This document shows positions 24,764-34,308 of a DNA stretch of 49,394 bases, piece by piece. Positions within the stretch are counted from its first letter, which is position 1; the number at the start of each line of letters is the position of its first letter. The stretch is from the NCBI GenBank assembly GCA_019635715.1, contig JAHBYY010000030.1, forward strand, positions 1-49,394, given 5' to 3'. The DNA comes from Rhizobiaceae bacterium (GTDB lineage: Bacteria > Pseudomonadota > Alphaproteobacteria > Rhizobiales > Rhizobiaceae). Both the position numbers and the translations under genes were made by a program. Under the pieces are notes generated by a model. It made no database searches. It had not been told where the DNA came from and saw nothing but the letters and a program-made list of their open reading frames with translations.

Positions 24764-25915
24764 TTGTCGCTGACCTCCAAGGAAATCGAGCAGCCGCTCG
24801 GGCAGAGCCGCCGCGCATCGGGCGCCAAAGCGCGCCCGCCCGCCGGGCGCACGGTCGTTTCGGCGCTGGCCGTGGCTGCCGTGATCGGCACGGCCGGCGC
24901 GATCTCGCTGCGCGGCTCGCCGTTCCGCGACCCCCTGCCGGAAGTGGTGACGACGCCCGAAATCGCCGCCGCGCCATCGGCTGAGCCGGCGAAATCCGCC
25001 CTGGCGCCCGCCAAGGCAACGGACGGTCCGAAGATCATCAAGGTCGAGCCCAAGGAAGGCGAAACCGGCGGCTCGATCGTCGTCCGGGACCCCAGCAGCA
25101 TCGGCCAGGACACCCGCGTCGCCCATCTTCCCGACCGCGATCTGATCGAGGACAGCCCGACCGGTCCGCTGCCGGTGCGCGCCGCCGACGGCCGCCGTCC
25201 CATGGATGTCTATGCCCGGCCGTGGTCGGGCAGTCGCGGCGCCCGCGTCGCCATCGTCATCGGCGGCTTCGCCATCTCGCAGACCGGCACCCAGGCGGCG
25301 ATCGAGAAGCTGCCGCCGGAGGTGACCATCGCCTTCTCGACGCAGGGCAACAGCATCGGCCGCTGGATGCAGGCGGCGCGCCAGAAGGGACACGAAATCC
25401 TGCTGCAGGTGCCGCTCGAGCCGTTCGACTATCCCAATGTCGACCCCGGCCGCAACACGCTGACCGTCGACGCCAGCGAGTCGGAGACGCTGAAGAATCT
25501 GCACTGGGCCCTGTCGCGGACCACCAACTACACGGGCGTGATGAATTTCATGGGTGCCCGCTTCTCGGCCGACGACCAGGCGATGCAGACGCTGCTCGCC
25601 GATCTCGGCAGGCGCGGCCTGCTCTACCTCGACGACGGCTCGACCGCCCGCACGACGGCGCCGGAAGTGGCGCTGCGCAACGGCGTCGCCTTCGCCGCCG
25701 GCGACGCATCGATCGACGGGACGCGCGAGCGCGGCGCCATTCTCGCCAAGCTCGACGATCTGGAGCGCACGGCGCGCGCCAAGGGCGTGGCGATCGGCAC
25801 CGGCTCGGCCTTCGGCGAGACGGTGGAAGCCGTCACCACATGGGCCAAGGAAGCCCGCCGGCGCGGCATCGAGATCGTGCCGATCTCGGCGGTCGTCGCC
25901 GATCCGGAGCGTTGA
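24764..25915 (+). CDS. Divergent polysaccharide deacetylase family protein
   Basis: A 383-residue membrane-anchored protein. A cytosolic start (LTSKEIEQPLGQ) and one membrane segment (about 30-47, VVSALAVAAVIGTAGAISL) are followed by a low-complexity linker and then a NodB-like barrel (about 155-380): VAIVIGGFAISQTGTQAAIEKLPPEVTIAF in pieces, HEILLQVPLEPFDYP, GVMNFMGARFSADDQAM, IDGTRERGAILAKLDDLERTA. The NodB metal Asp-Asp is replaced by GG at VIGGF, so deacetylase activity is doubtful. I chose the TTG at 24764 because AAGGA lies seven bases before it. It follows ctpA in the same direction. Confidence 0.85.
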   Translation: MSLTSKEIEQPLGQSRRASGAKARPPAGRTVVSALAVAAVIGTAGAISLRGSPFRDPLPEVVTTPEIAAAPSAEPAKSALAPAKATDGPKIIKVEPKEGETGGSIVVRDPSSIGQDTRVAHLPDRDLIEDSPTGPLPVRAADGRRPMDVYARPWSGSRGARVAIVIGGFAISQTGTQAAIEKLPPEVTIAFSTQGNSIGRWMQAARQKGHEILLQVPLEPFDYPNVDPGRNTLTVDASESETLKNLHWALSRTTNYTGVMNFMGARFSADDQAMQTLLADLGRRGLLYLDDGSTARTTAPEVALRNGVAFAAGDASIDGTRERGAILAKLDDLERTARAKGVAIGTGSAFGETVEAVTTWAKEARRRGIEIVPISAVVADPER

Positions 25916-25948
25916 CCGCCGCGGCGCGACGTGGGAGCACTGCGCGCC

Positions 25949-26473
25949 ATGAGCAAGACCTCCAAGACCATCGATCCCGAGAGCCTGCCCTACCGTCCCT
26001 GCGTCGGCATCATGGTGCTGAACGCCGAGGGTCTTGTGTGGACCGGGCACCGCATCGCGCAGCCCGACAGCGAGTTCGCCGGCACGCCGCTGCTCTGGCA
26101 GATGCCGCAAGGCGGCATCGACGCGGGTGAGGATCCTTACCCGGCCGCGCTGCGCGAGCTCTACGAGGAGACCGGCATGACCAGCGTCTCGCTGCTGGCC
26201 GAGGCGCCGCAGTGGATCAAGTACGACCTGCCGGCCGATTTGCTCGGCGTCGCCTTCAAGGGGCGCTATCGCGGCCAGACCCAGAAATGGTTCGCCTTCC
26301 GCTTCACCGGCCAGGAGCACGAAATCCGCATCAATCCGCCGCCCGGCGGCCATGAGGCCGAATTCGACCGCTGGGCCTGGACGCCTATGGCCGGGCTGCC
26401 CGATCTCATCGTCCCGTTCAAGCGCCATACCTATGTCGAGGTCGTCGCGGCATTCCGCCATCTGGTCGCCTGA
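25949..26473 (+). CDS. rppH: RNA pyrophosphohydrolase
   Basis: Removes pyrophosphate from the 5' end of mRNA, which triggers RNase E decay. The 174 residues contain the full Nudix box [20 protein letters not shown] followed by TGM, the RppH opening [21 protein letters not shown] and the quality motif [12 protein letters not shown] 25949 is chosen; GTG 25931 six codons upstream is the alternative. It lies 33 bases after the deacetylase gene, a conserved rhizobial order. Confidence 0.94.
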   Translation: MSKTSKTIDPESLPYRPCVGIMVLNAEGLVWTGHRIAQPDSEFAGTPLLWQMPQGGIDAGEDPYPAALRELYEETGMTSVSLLAEAPQWIKYDLPADLLGVAFKGRYRGQTQKWFAFRFTGQEHEIRINPPPGGHEAEFDRWAWTPMAGLPDLIVPFKRHTYVEVVAAFRHLVA

Positions 26474-26599
26474 CGGCAGGGTTCCGCAGGTTGCCAATCC
26501 GGCCGCCAGCCCCCTATGATCGATGCGGCACGAGGGGTCCGACAGAGAGTGCGCCGTCCCGCAACAGACAGGTCAGAACCGGCCGCTGCGACGCTCGAC

Positions 26600-27703
26600 A
26601 TGCGCCCGCCGGCGACGCCGGTCCGGCCGGCCGGCGCGATCCTGACCATCGATCTCGCTGCGCTTCGCGCCAACTACCGCCTGCTGCGGGAGCGGCTCGG
26701 CGGGGCCGAATGCGGCGCGGTGGTCAAGGCCAATGCCTACGGGCTGGGCGTCGAGCATGTCGCGCCGGCGCTGCGGCGCGAGGGCTGCCGGACGTTTTTC
26801 GTCGCGCATCTGTCGGAAGGCGTGCGGCTGCGCGAGGTCCTCGGCCCCGATCCCACCATCTACGTGCTGAACGGCCTGCACCCCGGCGCCGAAGCCGAAT
26901 GCGCTGAGCTCGGCCTGCTGCCGGTGCTCAACAGCGACCGGCAGGTCGCCGCCTGGCGGCATCTCGCCTCGACCCTCGGCAGGTGCCTTCCGGCAGCGCT
27001 GCAGGTCGACAGCGGCATGGCGCGGCTCGGCATGTCGCGCCCAGAGATCGAGGCATTGTCGCGCGACCCCTCCTTGCTGGACGGGATCGAGGTGCGGCTG
27101 GCGATGAGCCACCTGGCGCGCGCCGACGAACCGGGCGAACCGGCGAATGCCGCGCAGCTCAAAGCCTTCGAAGCGCTGTCCGCGCTGCTGCCCAAGGCGC
27201 GGCGAGCCCTCGCCAACTCGTCCGGCATATTCCTCGGCGGGAGCTATCACTTCGACCTCGCGCGCCCCGGCGCAGCGCTCTACGGCATCAATCCGCAGCC
27301 TGGGCGTGACAACCCCATGCGGCCGGTGGTTCGCATCCAGGCGCGGGTCATCCAGACCCGCATCGTCGAGCCCGGCGAAGGCATCGGCTACGGCCATCGC
27401 ATGGTCGCCCCGCATCGCATGAAGGCTGCCACCATCTCGCTCGGCTATGCCGACGGCTGGCACCGCTGTGCCGATTCCGCGGCCTGGTTCGACAGCGTGC
27501 GCCTGCCCTTTGCCGGCCGCGTCTCGATGGACAGCATCGTGCTCGACGCCAGCGCGGCACCGCATCTCGAGGCCGGCGACCTGGTCGAGATGATCGGCGG
27601 GGATCAGAGCCTCGACGATGTGGCGCGGCAGGCCGGAACGATCGGCTACGAAGTGCTCACCAGCCTCGGGACACGCTTCCAGCGAATCTTCCTGGACGAT
27701 TGA
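26600..27703 (+). CDS. alr: Alanine racemase
   Basis: Interconverts L- and D-alanine with PLP. The 367 residues (fold-type III TIM barrel plus beta domain) show K43 in [21 protein letters not shown], the catalytic Tyr Y264 in [19 protein letters not shown] and [13 protein letters not shown]. The region upstream is open to ATG 26516, but those 28 residues are Arg-rich and unlike the family. dadA follows after 23 bases, so this copy may be the catabolic racemase (DadX role) feeding D-alanine to DadA, though it may also supply peptidoglycan; a second racemase gene elsewhere would settle this. Confidence 0.93.
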   Translation: MRPPATPVRPAGAILTIDLAALRANYRLLRERLGGAECGAVVKANAYGLGVEHVAPALRREGCRTFFVAHLSEGVRLREVLGPDPTIYVLNGLHPGAEAECAELGLLPVLNSDRQVAAWRHLASTLGRCLPAALQVDSGMARLGMSRPEIEALSRDPSLLDGIEVRLAMSHLARADEPGEPANAAQLKAFEALSALLPKARRALANSSGIFLGGSYHFDLARPGAALYGINPQPGRDNPMRPVVRIQARVIQTRIVEPGEGIGYGHRMVAPHRMKAATISLGYADGWHRCADSAAWFDSVRLPFAGRVSMDSIVLDASAAPHLEAGDLVEMIGGDQSLDDVARQAGTIGYEVLTSLGTRFQRIFLDD

Positions 27704-27726
27704 GGCCGCCGGACGAGGGGGACGAC

Positions 27727-28980
27727 ATGAAGGTTCTGGTTCTCGGCAGCGGCGTCATCGGCGTCACGACGGCCTACTACCTGTCGCAGGCCGGGCATGA
27801 GGTCGAGGTCGTCGACCGCCGCGACGGCCCGGCGCTGGAGACCAGTTTCGCCAATGCCGGCGAAGTCTCGCCGGGCTATTCCTCGCCCTGGGCCGGACCC
27901 GGCGTGCCGGTCAAGGCGATCAAATGGCTGACCATGCGCTACGGACCGCTGGTGGTCAGGCCGGCCTTCGACCCGCATATGTGGTCGTGGCTGTTCCGCA
28001 TGCTGCGCAACTGCACCAGCGCCCGCTATGCGGTGAACAAGGCGCGCATGGTGCCGATCGCCGAATACAGCCGCGACACGCTGCGGGCCCTGCGCGCCGA
28101 CACCGGCATCCGCTACGACGAACGCGCGCAGGGCACGCTGCAGCTCTTCCGCACCCAGAAGCAGCTCGACGGCATCGGCGGCGACGTCGAGGTGCTGAAG
28201 CGGTTCGGCGTGCCCTTCGAGGTGCTGGACCCGGCCGGCTGTATCGCCGCCGAGCCGGCGCTGGCGAACGTCCGGGGCAAGTTCGTCGGCGGCCTGAGAT
28301 TGCCGGGCGACGAGACCGGCGACTGCCAGATGTTCACGGAGAGGCTGGCAGCGCTCGCCGCCGGGCGCGGCGTGACGTTCCGCTTCGGCACCACGATCCA
28401 GCGCATCGCCACCGCCGGCGGCGCGGTCGACCATGTCGCCACCAGCGCGGGTGCGCTCAAGGCGGACGCCTATGTCGTGGCGCTCGGCAGCTATTCGCCC
28501 TTCCTGCTGCGGCCGATCGGCATAAGCATCCCCGTCTACCCGGTGAAGGGTTATTCGATCACCGTGCCGGTGATCGAGGAGGCCGGCGCCCCGGCATCCA
28601 CGGTGATGGACGAGACCTACAAGGTGGCGATCACCCGCCTCGGCAACCGGATCCGTGCAGGCGGCACCGCGGAGATCTCCGGCTTCGATCTGCGCCTGCA
28701 CGAATCCCGCAAGGCCACCCTGCTGCACTCGGTCGGCGACCTGTTCCCGCGCGGCGGGCGTCTCGACGACGTCAAGTTCTGGTGCGGGTTGCGGCCGATG
28801 ACGCCGGACGGACCGCCGGTCATCGGGCCCACCCCGGTCCGAGGCCTCTACCTGAATACCGGCCACGGCACGCTGGGCTGGACCATGTCCTGCGGATCCG
28901 GGCGCGTGATCGCCGACATCGTCTCCGGCGCGACGCCCGAGGTCGACGCCCGTCCCCTGGCCATGACGCGCTACGCCTGA
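27727..28980 (+). CDS. dadA: D-amino-acid dehydrogenase small subunit
   Basis: A 417-residue membrane-associated flavoprotein that oxidises D-alanine and other D-amino acids, passing electrons to quinone. The FAD loop is [20 protein letters not shown], then [20 protein letters not shown] and the DadA segment [19 protein letters not shown]. The C-terminus has [19 protein letters not shown] and [17 protein letters not shown]. It follows alr in an apparent operon, giving a route from L-alanine to pyruvate. No Lrp-type regulator is present next to it, unlike the usual dad loci. Confidence 0.93.
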   Translation: MKVLVLGSGVIGVTTAYYLSQAGHEVEVVDRRDGPALETSFANAGEVSPGYSSPWAGPGVPVKAIKWLTMRYGPLVVRPAFDPHMWSWLFRMLRNCTSARYAVNKARMVPIAEYSRDTLRALRADTGIRYDERAQGTLQLFRTQKQLDGIGGDVEVLKRFGVPFEVLDPAGCIAAEPALANVRGKFVGGLRLPGDETGDCQMFTERLAALAAGRGVTFRFGTTIQRIATAGGAVDHVATSAGALKADAYVVALGSYSPFLLRPIGISIPVYPVKGYSITVPVIEEAGAPASTVMDETYKVAITRLGNRIRAGGTAEISGFDLRLHESRKATLLHSVGDLFPRGGRLDDVKFWCGLRPMTPDGPPVIGPTPVRGLYLNTGHGTLGWTMSCGSGRVIADIVSGATPEVDARPLAMTRYA

Positions 28981-29032
28981 CGCGCCTCGGTTTCAATTCC
29001 ATCCCGGAGCCGATTCGTCTAAGAAGCGCGCC

Positions 29033-29944
29033 ATGATGGACGACATCGCCTTCTCGGCGCGTCTCGAACGGCGCGCGCAGACCGTCACCGATACGTTGCG
29101 CGCGCTCCTCGACGGGCGCATCCGCGACGGCGAGATCGATCGCCCGAACCGCCTCCTCCAGGCGATGCGCCATGGTGTGCTGAACGGCGGCAAGCGCCTG
29201 CGGCCGTTCCTGCTCATCGAAACCGCCGCCCTGTTCGGCGCCGACGGCGATGCGGCGCTGCGCGCCGCCGCGGCGCTCGAATGCGTCCACTGCTATTCGC
29301 TTATTCATGACGATCTGCCGGCGATGGACGACGACGATCTCCGCCGCGGCCAGCCGACCGTCCACCGCGCCTTCGACGAGGCGACGGCGATCCTCGCCGG
29401 CGACAGCCTGCTGACGCTGGCATTCGACATCGTCGCCGACCCTGCCACGCCGCTCGCGGCGCAGGCGCGGACGGCGCTGATCCTCGGCCTGGCGCGCGCC
29501 TCCGGCGTCGGCGGCATGGCGGGCGGCCAGATGCTGGACCTCGAGGCGGAGCGGGTGCGGCCGGACGAGCGCGGCATCATCCGGCTGCAGGCCATGAAGA
29601 CCGGCGCCCTGATCCGCTTCGCCTGCGAGGCAGGCGCCGTCGTCGGCGACGCCGCCCCATCGGATCGCGAACGCCTGGCGGAGTTCGGCTCGGCGATCGG
29701 CCTGGCCTTCCAGATCGCCGACGACCTTCTCGACGTCACCGCTTCGAGCGAACGGATGGGCAAGGCGACCGGCAAGGACGCCGGCGCCGGCAAGGCGACG
29801 CTGGTGGCGCTCCACGGCGTCGACTGGGCGCGCCGGCAACTGGACAGTCTCGTCGAGGAGGCGTGCGACCTGCTGCACCCGTTCGGCGGCACGGCCGATG
29901 TGCTGCGCGCCGCCGCATCCTTCGTCGCCGATCGCAGCTCGTGA
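29033..29944 (+). CDS. ispA: Farnesyl/geranylgeranyl diphosphate synthase, IspA type
   Basis: A 303-residue trans-prenyltransferase of isoprenoid synthesis. The first Asp-rich motif is IHDDLPAMDDDDLRRG (D93, D94, D99), with the two-residue insertion of bacterial type-II farnesyl diphosphate synthases. The second is FQIADDLLD (D230, D231, D234). GKRLRP near 53-58 binds isopentenyl diphosphate. Chain length C15 is likely from the IspA resemblance but C20 cannot be excluded. It stands 52 bases after dadA. Confidence 0.91.
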   Translation: MMDDIAFSARLERRAQTVTDTLRALLDGRIRDGEIDRPNRLLQAMRHGVLNGGKRLRPFLLIETAALFGADGDAALRAAAALECVHCYSLIHDDLPAMDDDDLRRGQPTVHRAFDEATAILAGDSLLTLAFDIVADPATPLAAQARTALILGLARASGVGGMAGGQMLDLEAERVRPDERGIIRLQAMKTGALIRFACEAGAVVGDAAPSDRERLAEFGSAIGLAFQIADDLLDVTASSERMGKATGKDAGAGKATLVALHGVDWARRQLDSLVEEACDLLHPFGGTADVLRAAASFVADRSS

Positions 29945-30032
29945 TCGCCAAACGGCCTGCAACCAACGAAAAATTAAGGCAAATGAAGCGTAATCCATTT
30001 CGGGAGCGTTCCAGTATTCCCGGAGTGTACTG

Positions 30033-32366
30033 TTGCCGAGCTACGCGTCGATCATCCGGTCCATCCGGATCCGGTATCTTTCCGGCCTGGTGCTGATCGC
30101 CAGCAGCGCCGCGATCGTCATCTTCCTGCTCGGCGACTTGAACGGCCTGCGCCGCGAGATCGACGAGACCGGCTCCGACCTGACCCTGCTGGCGCGCGAC
30201 CTCAACGCCGCCGCGATCTATGTCGAAAGTGCTGCCGGGAACTGGAACGAGGCGACCCGGCGCGAACTCGGCTCGGCGGCGGTCGGACATGCCCAGCGGA
30301 TCGATGCGCGGATCGAAGCGTTGGCCGCCGAACTGGACGCCATCCGGCCGCGCCTCTCCGCTGAGGCGCGCTCGACGATCCAGGCCGCGTCGATCAACGA
30401 CGACCTGTTCTGGTCCGGCCGGGACATCGTGCGCAATCTCGCCGCGATGGCCGCCGCCCAGACGGTCTACGAGTGGAGCTTTCGCGAGATCCGCAACCAG
30501 AACACGCTGTTCGCACAGCCTCTGCTGATGCGGGCCCGCGGCGCGCTGGATGCCGAGCGCGTCTACGTGACGGAGCGCACGACCCGCTGGCTCGGCTATT
30601 CCGCCGCCATGTTCATCGCCGTGCTGGCCGTCGCCGCGATGTGGATCTTCCGGCCGATGGAGGCGGCGATCCGCCGCGCCTTCGCGGCCTCGGCGCGGTC
30701 CCTCGAACTGGCCGAGGCGGCCGACCGCGCCAAGTCGGAATTCCTCGCCAATATGAGCCACGAGATCCGCACGCCGATGAACGGCGTGCTCGGCATGGCC
30801 GAGCTGCTGTCGAAGACCGAGCTCAACGCGCGCCAGAAGACCTTCACCGAGGTCATCGTCAAATCCGGCAATGCGCTGATCACCATCATCAACGACATCC
30901 TGGATTTCTCGAAGATCAACTCCGGGCAGCTAACGCTCGATCCGGTGCCCTTCTCGCTGTCGGAAGCGGTCGAGGACGTGGCGACGCTGATTGCCGCGCG
31001 CGTCTCGGAGAAGAACCTCGAACTCATCGTCCGCATCGACCCGGCCCTGCCGACCCATGTCGTCGGCGACGTCGGCCGCTTCCGCCAGATCGTCACCAAC
31101 CTCCTCGGCAACGCGGTGAAATTCACCGAACGCGGCCACGTGCTGGTGGATGTCTCCGGAACGATCGAGGCCGGCGTGGCGCAGATCAGGCTGCGCGTCG
31201 AGGACACCGGCATCGGTATCCCGGCCGACAAGCTCCAGACCGTCTTCGAGAAATTCGCCCAGGTCGACGGCTCGTCGACACGCCGCCACGAAGGCACCGG
31301 CCTCGGCCTCGCCATCGCGGCACGCCTCGTCGACCTGATGGGCGGACGCGTCGGCGTCGAGAGCGAGGTCGGGCGCGGCTCGATCTTCTGGGTGACGCTG
31401 GAACTGCCCGTCCACGACCAGGGCATGGTGATCGACCCGGTGCCGGTCGACGTCACCGGCTCGCGCATCCTGGTGATCGACGACAATCCGGTCAATCGCG
31501 AGATCCTGCTGGAGCAGCTACGTAGCTGGGGATTCGACTGTGCCGCCGCCGAGAGCGGTGCGATCGGCCTGGCCTTCCTCGATCGCGCCATGAAGATCGG
31601 CGCGTCGGTCGACTGCGTCATCCTCGACTACCAGATGCCCGGCATGAACGGCTCCGACGTAGCGCGCGCCATGAGCGCCGACCTGCTGCTGTCGAAGATC
31701 CCGATCGTGCTGCTGACCTCGGTCGACCAGATCGACTATCCGCGCCTCATCATCGAGTGCGGCATCGCCGCGCACCTGACCAAGCCGGCTCGCTCGGCGC
31801 ATCTGCTGGACACGCTGGTCGGTGCGATCCAGGCGGCGCGCAGCCACAGCACTCGGGCCAGCTTCGAGCACGCCCTCGATTCCGAGCCGACAACGGTGGT
31901 GGCGCCGGTCAGGCTCGCGCCGCCGGTCCGCGACGCTCAGCCGGAGGCCGCGGCCGCAAACCCGCAGGGGCCGGTCGAGATCCTCGTCGCCGAGGACAAC
32001 GAGGTGAACCAGCTCGTCTTCAGCCAGATCCTGTCGGGCCTCGGCCTCAGCTTCCGCATCGCAGGCAATGGCCGGACCGCGGTCGAGATGTACCGGTCGC
32101 TGACCCCCAGGCTGGTGCTGATGGACGTGTCCATGCCGGAGATGAACGGCTACCAGGCGACCCGGGCGATCCGCGAGATCGAGAAGCGCTCCGGCAGGCG
32201 CACGCCGATCGTCGGCGTCACCGCCCATGCGCTCAAGGGCGACCGCGAGAAATGCATCGATGCCGGGATGGACGACTATATCCCGAAGCCGGTTTCTCCC
32301 GAGAAGCTCGGCGCCAAGATCGGCACCTGGATCAACCAGGCCGCCGCCGTCGCGCGATCCGCGTAG
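30033..32366 (+). CDS. Hybrid sensor histidine kinase with two receiver domains
   Basis: A 777-residue inner-membrane kinase. It has a first membrane segment (about 16-34), a helical periplasmic sensor of about 150 residues with no recognised fold, a second segment (about 187-207), HisKA with H243 in [18 protein letters not shown], a HATPase domain with [18 protein letters not shown] and GTGLGLAI, then two receivers: D532 in [12 protein letters not shown] and D698 in [11 protein letters not shown], with the conserved Lys in LTKPAR and IPKPVSP. No Hpt domain is fused, and no response regulator lies nearby, so phosphate must pass to a separate Hpt protein. The start is TTG with GGAG seven bases before it. 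The signal is unknown. Confidence 0.92.
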   Translation: MPSYASIIRSIRIRYLSGLVLIASSAAIVIFLLGDLNGLRREIDETGSDLTLLARDLNAAAIYVESAAGNWNEATRRELGSAAVGHAQRIDARIEALAAELDAIRPRLSAEARSTIQAASINDDLFWSGRDIVRNLAAMAAAQTVYEWSFREIRNQNTLFAQPLLMRARGALDAERVYVTERTTRWLGYSAAMFIAVLAVAAMWIFRPMEAAIRRAFAASARSLELAEAADRAKSEFLANMSHEIRTPMNGVLGMAELLSKTELNARQKTFTEVIVKSGNALITIINDILDFSKINSGQLTLDPVPFSLSEAVEDVATLIAARVSEKNLELIVRIDPALPTHVVGDVGRFRQIVTNLLGNAVKFTERGHVLVDVSGTIEAGVAQIRLRVEDTGIGIPADKLQTVFEKFAQVDGSSTRRHEGTGLGLAIAARLVDLMGGRVGVESEVGRGSIFWVTLELPVHDQGMVIDPVPVDVTGSRILVIDDNPVNREILLEQLRSWGFDCAAAESGAIGLAFLDRAMKIGASVDCVILDYQMPGMNGSDVARAMSADLLLSKIPIVLLTSVDQIDYPRLIIECGIAAHLTKPARSAHLLDTLVGAIQAARSHSTRASFEHALDSEPTTVVAPVRLAPPVRDAQPEAAAANPQGPVEILVAEDNEVNQLVFSQILSGLGLSFRIAGNGRTAVEMYRSLTPRLVLMDVSMPEMNGYQATRAIREIEKRSGRRTPIVGVTAHALKGDREKCIDAGMDDYIPKPVSPEKLGAKIGTWINQAAAVARSA

Positions 32367-32395
32367 CCGGACCCGCGCCTGGCCGGCGTCGGGCC

Positions 32396-32429
32396 GCAAC
32401 CTGCGTCAGGCCGCAGCCTGCGTCAGGCC
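32396..32429. repeat. Tandem 17-base duplication at the end of the ArsR gene
   Basis: GCAACCTGCGTCAGGCC and GCAGCCTGCGTCAGGCC stand head to tail (32396-32412, 32413-32429) with one mismatch. The second copy holds the ArsR-family stop codon, so the duplication shifted or copied the gene's end. A partial third copy follows (GGGGCCTGCC). Confidence 0.7.
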
Positions 32430-32692
32430 GGGGCCTGCCAGAACTGATCGAGCCAGATGTTGAGCTTGAGGAAGCCACCCTCGCTGACGGCGTAAACCCG
32501 CCGCGTGCCGGTGGCCTTCGCCTGCACGAGGCCGGCATCCAGCAGAACCTTCAGATGCTGCGACACGGCCGGCCGCGACACCGGCAGGCCCTGCGCCAGT
32601 TCGCCGACGCTCTTGGGACCGCGCCTGAGCTCCTCCAGCAGATGACGCCGGTTCGGATCGGCTATCGCGGAGAAGGCGTCGTGACTGTCCAT
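32423..32692 (-). CDS. ArsR-family winged-helix regulator
   Basis: An 89-residue DNA-binding protein: FSAIADPNRRHLLEELRRG, SVGELAQGLPVSRPAVSQHL (recognition helix) and VLLDAGLVQAKATGTRRVYAV. It lacks the Cys/His metal-sensing residues of ArsR/SmtB sensors, so it probably responds to something other than metal, or acts as a plain repressor; this subgroup often controls transporters or SRPBCC proteins. It starts 32 bases after the stop of the MFS gene, with which it is probably co-transcribed and which it may regulate (inference). Confidence 0.85.
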   Translation of the reverse strand: MDSHDAFSAIADPNRRHLLEELRRGPKSVGELAQGLPVSRPAVSQHLKVLLDAGLVQAKATGTRRVYAVSEGGFLKLNIWLDQFWQAPA

Positions 32693-32724
32693 GCGGCAAG
32701 TTGTGCGCCATGCCCCCGAAAGTC

Positions 32725-33975
32725 TCAACTGTTTTGTTCCGGCACGGTGCGCGGGTCGAGGCGCACCGCCTCGGGCGTGACGCCACGTTCCGAAGGCATC
32801 GCGTTGAACGCCTCGCGTTCGGAAACCGGAACGGGAGCCCGCCTGGAAATCCGCAGAAGCGTGTAGGCGGCGAGCAGGACATGGGCGAGCGCCGTCGCCA
32901 GGAACAGGCTTTCCGGGCTGAGCCAGCCCATCAGCGCCGCCCCGAGGACCGGACCGATCATCGTGCCGAAGCCGTAGAGCAGCAGCAGCCCGCCCGAGAC
33001 CTTGACGAAATCCTCGGGCCGCGCATGGTCGTTGGCGTGCGCCACGGCGAGCGAATAGAGCGTGTAGGCGAGCGCGCCGTAGCAGGCCGTCATGGCGATC
33101 ACCGCGACGCCCGACCGCGGCGCCACGAAGAACACGAGCAGCCCGAACACCGCCGCCCCCGCCGCGGCCGCCGCCAGAACGTAGCGCCGGTCGGTCTTGT
33201 CGGACACCCGGCCGATCGGCAGTTGCAGGGCCGCGCCGGCGACGACGACCAGGCTCATCATCAGGGCGATCTCGGCGGTGGTGATGCCGATGCGCGCGCC
33301 GTAGACGGCGCCCAGCGTTCCCCATGCACCATTGGCGACGCCGGTCAGCAGGCAGCCGATCGAGGCGACCGGCGAGTTGGCGTAGAGCCCCTTGACGTCG
33401 AGCGAGACGTTCTGCAGCGGCTTCGGCGCGGCGGCGGTCGACATCGCGGTCGGCAGCAGCGCCATGCAGAAGAAGATGCCGGCGACCATGAACAGCGCTT
33501 CGCTGTGCACGTCGCCCGCCGCCACGATCATCTGCCCGGCCATGATCGAGGCGTAGGTCACCATCATGTACAGCCCGAAGACGGTGCCGCGATTCTCGTT
33601 GGTCGCCTTCTCGTTCAGCCAGCTTTCGATGATCATGAAGCAGCCGGCCATGGTGAAGCCCGTGGCGGCGCGCAGGACCACCCAGGCGACCTCGTTGATC
33701 AGCAGCCCGGTCAGCAGGGCGATGATCGCGCCCGACGCGGCGAAGGCGCCGAAAGCCCGCACATGGCCGGCGCGCCGCACCATGCGGGGCGCGATGAAGC
33801 AGCCGGCGACGAAGCCGCCCGCCCACGCCGTCCCCAGAAGACCCAGCACTCCGGTCGAAAAGCCCTCCTCCTGGCCCCGCAGCGGCAGCAGCAGGCCGTG
33901 CAGCCCGGACGCCGCCAACAGGAAGGCCGTGCCGCGCAGCAGCGACAGGATGGGCCGGTAGGTTGCGAACATCAT
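32725..33975 (-). CDS. MFS transporter, YcaD-like paralogue
   Basis: A 416-residue, 12-segment transporter. It starts at one of two adjacent ATGs (33975/33972) after AGGAA. The loop motifs are CFIAPRMVRRAGHVRAFGAF and IGRVSDKTDRRYVLAAA, and AVAHANDHARPEDFVKVSGG matches AHANDRAGPSDLV of the other MFS gene in this window. FMIIESWLNEKATNENRGTVFGLYM is typical of the YcaD group. The C-terminal 45 residues are polar and cytosolic. The substrate is unknown. An ArsR-type gene follows in the same operon. Confidence 0.88.
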   Translation of the reverse strand: MMFATYRPILSLLRGTAFLLAASGLHGLLLPLRGQEEGFSTGVLGLLGTAWAGGFVAGCFIAPRMVRRAGHVRAFGAFAASGAIIALLTGLLINEVAWVVLRAATGFTMAGCFMIIESWLNEKATNENRGTVFGLYMMVTYASIMAGQMIVAAGDVHSEALFMVAGIFFCMALLPTAMSTAAAPKPLQNVSLDVKGLYANSPVASIGCLLTGVANGAWGTLGAVYGARIGITTAEIALMMSLVVVAGAALQLPIGRVSDKTDRRYVLAAAAAGAAVFGLLVFFVAPRSGVAVIAMTACYGALAYTLYSLAVAHANDHARPEDFVKVSGGLLLLYGFGTMIGPVLGAALMGWLSPESLFLATALAHVLLAAYTLLRISRRAPVPVSEREAFNAMPSERGVTPEAVRLDPRTVPEQNS

Positions 33976-34062
33976 CAATTTCCTGGGCGAATCGAAGGAG
34001 GAGGCGGGCAGGATAGCGCAATCACGACGGCATGCCGGTCCGGCCACGACCGCTCGCGTCGG

Positions 34063-34254
34063 TTACCGTCTGAACAGCGCCTCGGCCGCCGACTTGGTCG
34101 CGCCGCGCTTCCGGCGCTCGTCTTCCAGCCGCTTCACCTCCTCGTTCAGCATCCCGATGCGCTCCGTGAGATCGGCGACCGACAGCAACGAGACGTCCTG
34201 CCCGACGACATGCGCCGCCGGCGCCTTGCGCGGTTCGTCCTCGAAGATCGCCAT
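34063..34254 (-). CDS. DUF1192 family protein
   Basis: A 63-residue coiled-coil protein: MAIFEDEPRKAPAAHVVGQD, then LLSVADLTERIGMLNEEVKR and a basic end. This is the DUF1192 signature, conserved next to the quinone oxidoreductase gene in Hyphomicrobiales, as here (divergent, 54 bases apart). Function unknown. Its reading frame stays open for 3.8 kb upstream against the oxidoreductase and caspase genes, but only this short part is real. Confidence 0.85.
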   Translation of the reverse strand: MAIFEDEPRKAPAAHVVGQDVSLLSVADLTERIGMLNEEVKRLEDERRKRGATKSAAEALFRR

Positions 34255-34308
34255 GACGCCTCCCGAAATTGCCAGCAGGGGAACAAGACTACATAAAGGA
34301 CGCGTCGG

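Noticed and set aside
23341-26497. Two long minus-strand open frames across ctpA, the deacetylase and rppH
   Set aside because: They are shadows of genes with complete catalytic motifs on the plus strand.
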